A stretch of DNA of 64,000 nt from NCBI RefSeq assembly GCF_900087015.1, contig NZ_FLKP01000002.1, positions 1,984,001 through 2,048,000 of the forward strand. Reading direction: 5' to 3'. Below, piece by piece: positions 59,086-64,000 of the stretch; within the stretch, counting starts at the first letter, position 1, and each line of letters opens with the position of its first letter. Position numbers and translations under genes: made by a program. The notes under the pieces were generated by a model, which worked only from the letters and a program-made list of their open reading frames with translations, was not told the origin of the DNA and did no database searches. The DNA is from Christensenella timonensis (GTDB lineage: Bacteria > Bacillota > Clostridia > Christensenellales > Christensenellaceae).

Positions 59086-59991
59086 TCACACCCGGACCTG
59101 CGCGCCCAGCGCGTTGACCAGTATCTTTGTATTGAGCGTCTGGACTTCACGGTTTAAATAGTCGCCGAGCAGCGTGCCCAGCCCCTCAAAACGCGCGCCG
59201 CCGCCCGTGATATAGATTTTCGCCCGCAGCGATTTGTATTCCCCCGTCGCCGCGAACTGCAGCATCTTCTGTATTTCGTCCCCCAGCCTCGATACATAAG
59301 TATTGAAGTTGATATCTTCCTTTAATTCCTGCGCGGCCTTGCCGTACAGCTCCCCGACGGTCTCCTTGGAATAGACGTCCATCCCGATAACGGCGCAGCG
59401 CGTAAACGCCAGCTCCCCTTCCACAAACAGGTGGAAATTGATCAGGTCGCAGCCGATGTCCGTCACGATACTGAGCTGCCCCGGCGCATTGGGCACGACG
59501 TCCGCCACCATGGCAAGCTTGCGCACCGCGTTGGCATGGAGATCCAGCGCCACCGGCACAAGGCCCGCCGCGCGCAGCATGTCCCGGTAGCCGTCCGCAA
59601 GTTTTTTGTCCACGCCGAACACGAGCGCCTTGGTCTGTTCCCCGTCCGTGCGCGCCAGGTAGTCGATCGCATAACGCTCGCCTGATAAAAATTCGTCCAT
59701 CTCGTTTGCGATCATCTGCTCCGTTTGCTTAGAGGGCGCCTTAGGCAGCGCCATTTCCTTTACGACGACGTCCGGCGTACTGATGGTTACGACCGCTTTT
59801 TTGTCGCTGATCTTCTCCTCAGCCAATACCGCCGCGAGCGTTTTGGCGGTCTTTTCAAAATCGACGACCGCACCGTTCAGTACACAGCCTTCCGGCATTT
59901 TGAACAGTACCTCTTTTTTCGTTTTGATGGACTTATCGCCGTTGCCCTGTATGATCTTTAAAAATTTACTTCCGATATCGATTGACAGCAA
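59086..59991 (-). CDS. pilM: PilM-like actin-fold pilus protein
   Basis: 301 residues from a TTG at 59991 with GGGGGAAGG ahead; an ATG 78 bases earlier would overlap pilC. LLSIDIGSKFLKIIQG is the actin-fold phosphate-1 motif at the N-terminus, and VTDIGCDLINFHLF and ITGGGARFEGL the later nucleotide-site motifs. It forms the cytoplasmic part of the PilMNO assembly platform. Confidence 0.9.
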   Translation of the reverse strand: MLSIDIGSKFLKIIQGNGDKSIKTKKEVLFKMPEGCVLNGAVVDFEKTAKTLAAVLAEEKISDKKAVVTISTPDVVVKEMALPKAPSKQTEQMIANEMDEFLSGERYAIDYLARTDGEQTKALVFGVDKKLADGYRDMLRAAGLVPVALDLHANAVRKLAMVADVVPNAPGQLSIVTDIGCDLINFHLFVEGELAFTRCAVIGMDVYSKETVGELYGKAAQELKEDINFNTYVSRLGDEIQKMLQFAATGEYKSLRAKIYITGGGARFEGLGTLLGDYLNREVQTLNTKILVNALGAQVRV

Positions 59992-60007
59992 ATTCCTTCC
60001 CCCATCC

Positions 60008-61213
60008 TCATGAAATATTTTGGTACATGCCGTAAATGGGCATGATGATCGAAATAACGATAAAACCAATGATGAACCCCATCACCACCAGCGTGATCGG
60101 CTCGATCATGGACACCATCTTCTTGACCGCGCGGTCGGATTCCTCGTCATAGTAGGCCGCCGCCTTCTTAAGCAGCTCGTCCATCTCGCCCGACTCCTCG
60201 CCGATGGCGATCATGGACTTGAACATGGGCGGGAATACGTCGAATTTTTTGATGGATTCGCTAAGCGGCATACCCTTCTTCACATCCTCGACCATCACGG
60301 CGATGTATTTTGACATGCAGCCGTTGTCAAGGACGCGCGAGACGATCTCCAGCGCGCTGATCATGGAAAGCCCGCTCGAGATGAGCATGGAAAACGTGTG
60401 CGCGAAACGGGCGGCCAAAATCGTCTGCTTCATCTTGCCAAAGCCCGGAAAATGCAGCATCACCGTATCCCACCCCGGCTTTGTGGCCGGGCTGCTTTTT
60501 AAAATAAAGACCAGGATCACGACGCCCACGACGACCGCGAGCACGGCGAACCAGTAATTCTGTAAAAAGGAAACCAGGTTAAGAAGCATTTGCGTGGGTA
60601 CGGGAAGCTCCGCGCCCGACGTGGTATACATGGCCAAAAATTTGGGGACCACCACCACGAGCATCAACAGCACCACGCCAATACACATGATACACAAAAG
60701 GATCGGATAGGTAAGGGCGCTTTTGATCTGCGCCTTCGTCTTGTACTGCTTTTCAAAATAGTCCGCCATGCGCACCATGACTTTGTCAAGCGTGCCGCTC
60801 TGTTCGCCCGATTCCACCGAGCTGATCAGGTAAAAGGGAAACGCGCCGCCCTGGTCGGCGAGCGCCTGGTGGAAGGATACGCCCTTCTTGACTTCCTCCA
60901 CCACAGAGAGAAGGATCGCCTTTATTTTTGCGTTCTGCGCCTGCTGGCACAGTACGTCAAGGCCTTTGACGACGCCGATGCCCGCGTCCAGCATCACGCC
61001 CAGCTGGCTGCAGATCAGGTAAAGCTCTTTCGCGGGGATCGACCCCTGCACGGAATTGCCGAACTGTTCGCGTTCCACCTTGTAGGACAGGCAGTAAAGC
61101 CCTGCGCTTTTCAGGAAATCGCGGAAATCCTGCAGGTTTTCCGCCTCGTACGTTCCCTTTGTAGCCTGCCCCCCGGCGTCCACAGCCTTATATCTATACC
61201 TTGCCAACGTCAT
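60008..61213 (-). CDS. pilC: Type IV pilus inner-membrane platform protein PilC
   Basis: 401 residues of the GspF/PilC family with two F domains and three membrane segments (about 170-195, 215-240, 375-398). QALADQGGAFPFYLISSVESGEQSGTLDKVM is the family motif and recurs as FPPMFKSMIAIGEESGEMDELL in the second half. First gene of the minus-strand pilus unit; GAAGGGG precedes the ATG. Confidence 0.95.
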   Translation of the reverse strand: MTLARYRYKAVDAGGQATKGTYEAENLQDFRDFLKSAGLYCLSYKVEREQFGNSVQGSIPAKELYLICSQLGVMLDAGIGVVKGLDVLCQQAQNAKIKAILLSVVEEVKKGVSFHQALADQGGAFPFYLISSVESGEQSGTLDKVMVRMADYFEKQYKTKAQIKSALTYPILLCIMCIGVVLLMLVVVVPKFLAMYTTSGAELPVPTQMLLNLVSFLQNYWFAVLAVVVGVVILVFILKSSPATKPGWDTVMLHFPGFGKMKQTILAARFAHTFSMLISSGLSMISALEIVSRVLDNGCMSKYIAVMVEDVKKGMPLSESIKKFDVFPPMFKSMIAIGEESGEMDELLKKAAAYYDEESDRAVKKMVSMIEPITLVVMGFIIGFIVISIIMPIYGMYQNIS

Positions 61214-61513
61214 TACCCCTTCGCGCCCCGGCTTGTCCGGTCATTTTTGTTTTTATAAACATGACATACCCAGTATGGATTATATCCGCTTTATTATATC
61301 ATTTTTTACAGAAAAGCAATACCTGTTTCCTGTTAAATTTTCTCATAGATACGCGTTTTTGGCCTATCCCTGCCATTCGCATCATATTTTTCCTTTTCTT
61401 TTCCCGGGCCATCATATATAATGGGAATAAATAATATTAGACTCACTGTGTATAATATAACAGGAAAGCTGGCGTGGCGATTGCTGCCGCCGCCGTAAGG
61501 CAGGCATGATTTT
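61214..61513. other. Divergent promoter region between pilC and the GGDEF-EAL gene
   Basis: AT-rich 300 bases without a gene. Several TATAAT-like boxes are present on both strands (for example 61279-61284 and 61294-61299 for the minus strand), none with a convincing -35 box at 17 bases. It presumably holds the promoters of the pilus unit and of the c-di-GMP gene. Confidence 0.5.
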
Positions 61514-63796
61514 ATGACGAAAAAAAACAAGACGGTCTTCATTTCCGTTATTATCGTACTCGCGATCGCGATGCTCGCGCTTTTTTTAATGCTTTTTTAT
61601 TCCAACACGGTCAAAAATACCCTGAACGCAGAGATTTCCTCCTACCTGCAGGAGGTGACGACGCAGGAAGCGGCGCTGATCGAAACCAAGGTCACGGGAG
61701 ACCTTTCTACCCTCGAAGGGCTGGCCACGGCGCTTAGCGCGCCGGAATTACGCGACGCAAGCAGCGAAGAAGTGTTCGCCATGCTGGAGGACGTGCAAAA
61801 GCAAAACGGCTTCAAGCGCATGGGCTTTATCGATATGGACGGCAATGCCGTGACGTCCGACGGCGCCACCGCCGATTTTTCCACACGCGATTATTTCCAC
61901 AAGGCCATGCGCGGCATCCCCAATGTATCGGACACCTTCCACGATGCGATCGATGGCGAAGCGGAGCCGATCAACGTATACGCCGTGCCCATTTTCAACG
62001 GTAACCGTATCGTTTCCGTTTTATTTGCCACGCAGGCCACCGACGAATTTGAACAAAAGATCTCCGTGCCCACCTTCGACGGGAACGGGTATTCGTACGT
62101 CGTCAAGCGCGACGGGACAAGCGTTGCGCGTTCCCACCACCCAAACAGCATCAGCTTCGACAACCTGTTCTCGTTCTGGGAAGGCAAGATCTCGGATGTC
62201 CATAACACCTTCCCCACGATGCAAAAGGACATGCAGGAGGGAAAGAGCGGCATCGCGCAGTATGATAAGGACGGCGCGCTTTATTATATCGGCTACACGC
62301 CTGTCGACGTCAACGACTGGTATCTCCTTTCCATCGTCCCCGCTTCCGTGATCGCCGCCAAAAGCTCTTACCTGGTCACGCTCAACAGCTGGGTCACGTT
62401 CATCATTGTGGCCACTGTCGCCGCGCTCCTCGCCTATATCCTGGTGTCCCAGAACCGCGCGCGCAAAAAGATCGAGAGGATCGCCTTCACGGACGAGGTC
62501 ACCGGCTCGTTTAGCTGGCTCAAATTCCGCGAGTGCTGCAAGGATATCCTGCGCGCAAACCCTGACCAGCACTTCGCTTTTGTCAGCCTCGACATCAATA
62601 AGTTCAAAATATTCAACCAGCTTTACGATTACGACAACGGGAACCTGCTGCTGCGCCACGTCGCCGCTGTGCTCGAAAACGATATACACGAAAACGAGAT
62701 CTTTTCCCATACCGGCTCGGACGAATTCAACGTGCTCATCACCTACTATTCCCAGGGCGACATCGTCGGCCGCATCCTGAAATGGAACCAGGCCATCCGC
62801 GAATACGAGTTCACCATGAAACGCAACTATAACCTGCTGCTTTCGTACGGCGTTTACCAGGTCGAGCCCGGCGACACCTACGTGACGCGCATGAGCGACC
62901 GCAGCAAGATCGCCAAAAACAGCATCAAGCACAATTCCCATATTTTCTATGCTTTTTACAGCGACGCAATGAACGCGGAGATGCTGCGTGAAAAGCAGTT
63001 GGAAAACGATATGGAAAGCGCGCTCAAGGACGGCGAATTCCTGGTCTACTACCAGCCGAAATACGACCTGAACACCGAACAGCCCCTCGCGGCGGAGGCC
63101 CTCGTACGCTGGCGTTCCCCCAACAGCGGTTTTATGAACCCCGGTGTGTTTATCCCCGTGTTCGAGAAAAACGGCTTTATCGTCAAGCTGGATATGCACG
63201 TGTTCGAGCATGTGTGCATCTTTTTGCGCAACCGCCTTGACGAGGGCAAAAACGTCGTTCCCATCGCGGTCAACTTCTCCCGCCTTAATATGTACCGCAC
63301 CGATTTTGTGGAGCAGCTTTTGTCCATCATACAAAAATACGATATTTCCACCGACCTTTTGGAGATCGAGCTTACCGAAAGCGCACTCACCTATAACGAC
63401 GAGCTGATCGTCGCGCGCATGCACGAGCTAAAGGACGCCGGCTTCCGCCTGACCATCGACGATTTCGGCACAGGTTATTCCTCGCTCAATTTGCTGCGCA
63501 CCTTGCCTGTCGACGTGATCAAGCTCGACAAGCGCTTCTTTACGCAGCGCCTCGACAGCGACCGCGAAAAAATCGTGATCTCGAGCATCGAGGACATGGC
63601 GCAAAAGCTGGAGATCACCGTCGTGGCCGAGGGTGTGGAAACGACGGCGCAGGCGGATTTCTTAAAAAAGATCGGTTACGATATCGTCGTACAGGGCTTC
63701 TTATACGCGCATCCTATGCCCGAAGAAGAATTCGTCGGCCTGCTCGATATGCTGGGCAAAGGGCCGCTCAAAAAGGATCCGGACGAAGGGGAATAA
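61514..63796 (+). CDS. Cache-GGDEF-EAL membrane protein
   Basis: 760 residues. Two membrane segments (about 8-30 and 290-312) flank an extracytoplasmic dCache-like sensor. The GGDEF domain is degenerate (GSDEF, and FTDEVTGSFSWLKF), while the EAL domain retains EALVRW, AVNFSRLNM, EIELTES and IDDFGTGYSS. Net activity should be c-di-GMP hydrolysis controlled by an external ligand. AAGGCAGG precedes the ATG. It is divergent from pilC and so flanks the pilus locus on the right, as the other EAL gene does on the left. Confidence 0.93.
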   Translation: MTKKNKTVFISVIIVLAIAMLALFLMLFYSNTVKNTLNAEISSYLQEVTTQEAALIETKVTGDLSTLEGLATALSAPELRDASSEEVFAMLEDVQKQNGFKRMGFIDMDGNAVTSDGATADFSTRDYFHKAMRGIPNVSDTFHDAIDGEAEPINVYAVPIFNGNRIVSVLFATQATDEFEQKISVPTFDGNGYSYVVKRDGTSVARSHHPNSISFDNLFSFWEGKISDVHNTFPTMQKDMQEGKSGIAQYDKDGALYYIGYTPVDVNDWYLLSIVPASVIAAKSSYLVTLNSWVTFIIVATVAALLAYILVSQNRARKKIERIAFTDEVTGSFSWLKFRECCKDILRANPDQHFAFVSLDINKFKIFNQLYDYDNGNLLLRHVAAVLENDIHENEIFSHTGSDEFNVLITYYSQGDIVGRILKWNQAIREYEFTMKRNYNLLLSYGVYQVEPGDTYVTRMSDRSKIAKNSIKHNSHIFYAFYSDAMNAEMLREKQLENDMESALKDGEFLVYYQPKYDLNTEQPLAAEALVRWRSPNSGFMNPGVFIPVFEKNGFIVKLDMHVFEHVCIFLRNRLDEGKNVVPIAVNFSRLNMYRTDFVEQLLSIIQKYDISTDLLEIELTESALTYNDELIVARMHELKDAGFRLTIDDFGTGYSSLNLLRTLPVDVIKLDKRFFTQRLDSDREKIVISSIEDMAQKLEITVVAEGVETTAQADFLKKIGYDIVVQGFLYAHPMPEEEFVGLLDMLGKGPLKKDPDEGE

Positions 63797-63819
63797 ACGA
63801 CAGCATGCTGCCAATGACG

Positions 63820-63848
63820 GAAGCTTTCGCTGTGAAAGCTTCTTTTTT
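63820..63848 (+). terminator. Terminator of the Cache-GGDEF-EAL gene
   Basis: GAAGCTTTC/GAAAGCTTC stem followed by six Ts. Confidence 0.85.
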
Positions 63849-63872
63849 CATGCAAGGGCTCGCATTTTGTGC

Positions 63873-63878
63873 TATAAT
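63873..63878 (+). promoter_or_regulatory. -10 box of the gene at the right edge
   Basis: TATAAT 22 bases ahead of the ATG; the -35 region (ATGCAA around 63850) is weak. Confidence 0.45.
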
Positions 63879-63900
63879 AGGATGGTATAAAGAGGTGCTT

Positions 63901-64000
63901 ATGAAAATCAGTTTATCAGACGGGAGCCTGGTTCAGGTCTCAATCAGTAAAAAAACCATGAAAAACATCCGGCTGCGCGTGTGCCGCGACGGCCGCGTGT
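63901..64000 (+). CDS. YgjP-like metallopeptidase, N-terminal fragment (runs off the right edge)
   Basis: 33 codons are visible: the part SKKTMKNIRLRVCRDGRV matches the conserved N-terminal strand pattern of the YgjP/DUF45 zinc-peptidase family, in which basic residues precede IRLRV and a GRV turn. AAAGAGG precedes the ATG. The catalytic HExxH region lies beyond the window, so the call rests on a short match. Confidence 0.55.
   Translation, partial: MKISLSDGSLVQVSISKKTMKNIRLRVCRDGRV

Overview
The window reads as chromosome of an anaerobic, low-to-mid GC Firmicute of the Clostridia class. A [FeFe]-hydrogenase operon behind a Rex-type operator, Gram-positive style promoters, a LytTR/LiaF-like pair, CarD, a second-type MurG and a Gram-positive style type IV pilus locus all point that way. 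Christensenellaceae is my best guess from general resemblance; I could not test it. There is no prophage, insertion sequence or CRISPR array in the window. Layout: (1) 1-4534, signalling: a PAS protein cut by the left edge, then a three-gene phosphorelay (hybrid histidine kinase, Hpt protein, receiver/HD-GYP-like protein). (2) 4738-13921, hydrogenase operon on the minus strand: hydC, hydB, hydA, a small [2Fe-2S] protein, a PAS-containing sensory-type [FeFe] hydrogenase, a PP2C/SpoIIE phosphatase, and as last gene a TnpB/Cas12-like protein in which all three RuvC catalytic acidic positions appear replaced. That gene abuts the phosphatase stop codon and is followed by about 117 nt of foldable sequence and a strong terminator. 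I consider it the most notable item: a candidate domesticated, nuclease-dead RNA-guided protein placed in a hydrogen-metabolism and H2-sensing operon. (3) 14031-17914: an unknown membrane protein and a 19-residue-repeat protein behind a leader terminator, plus a DeoR regulator. (4) 18022-23604: a radical SAM/SPASM protein with paired inverted-repeat operators, an MGDG-synthase-like glycosyltransferase, and a murG2-like plus RNA methyltransferase operon. (5) 23662-26993: small membrane protein, bioY-bioB, hicAB and a ferredoxin-nitroreductase. (6) 27004-31854: uvrB-uvrA. (7) 32013-36915: a small unknown gene, a 130-bp terminal-inverted-repeat element, and an ABC exporter with a coiled-coil FtsX permease. 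(8) 37093-40520: a flippase with a nearly leaderless start, 6S RNA directly joined to tRNA-Ala(GGC), an Xre regulator with two operators, a small gene and an AraC regulator. (9) 40601-46839: amino-acid/peptide transporter plus PepV-like dipeptidase, CarD with a leader terminator, LytTR/LiaF-like, and an S41 protease. (10) 46976-63796: c-di-GMP proteins flanking and interleaved with a complete type IV pilus locus (pilA, T, B, D, C, M, N, O, pseudopilins and a 967-residue repeat-rich surface protein). The right edge cuts a YgjP-like metallopeptidase gene. Working together, the hydrogenase block couples NADH/ferredoxin redox state (Rex) to H2 production and apparently to H2 sensing. The pilus block has its assembly machine under at least three transcription units, with c-di-GMP turnover enzymes on both sides and one of them overlapping a pilin-like gene. 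Gene calls rest on motifs read by eye. Start codons were adjusted where a ribosome binding site or neighbour gave a better choice. Operators, promoters and RNA folds are by-eye predictions.
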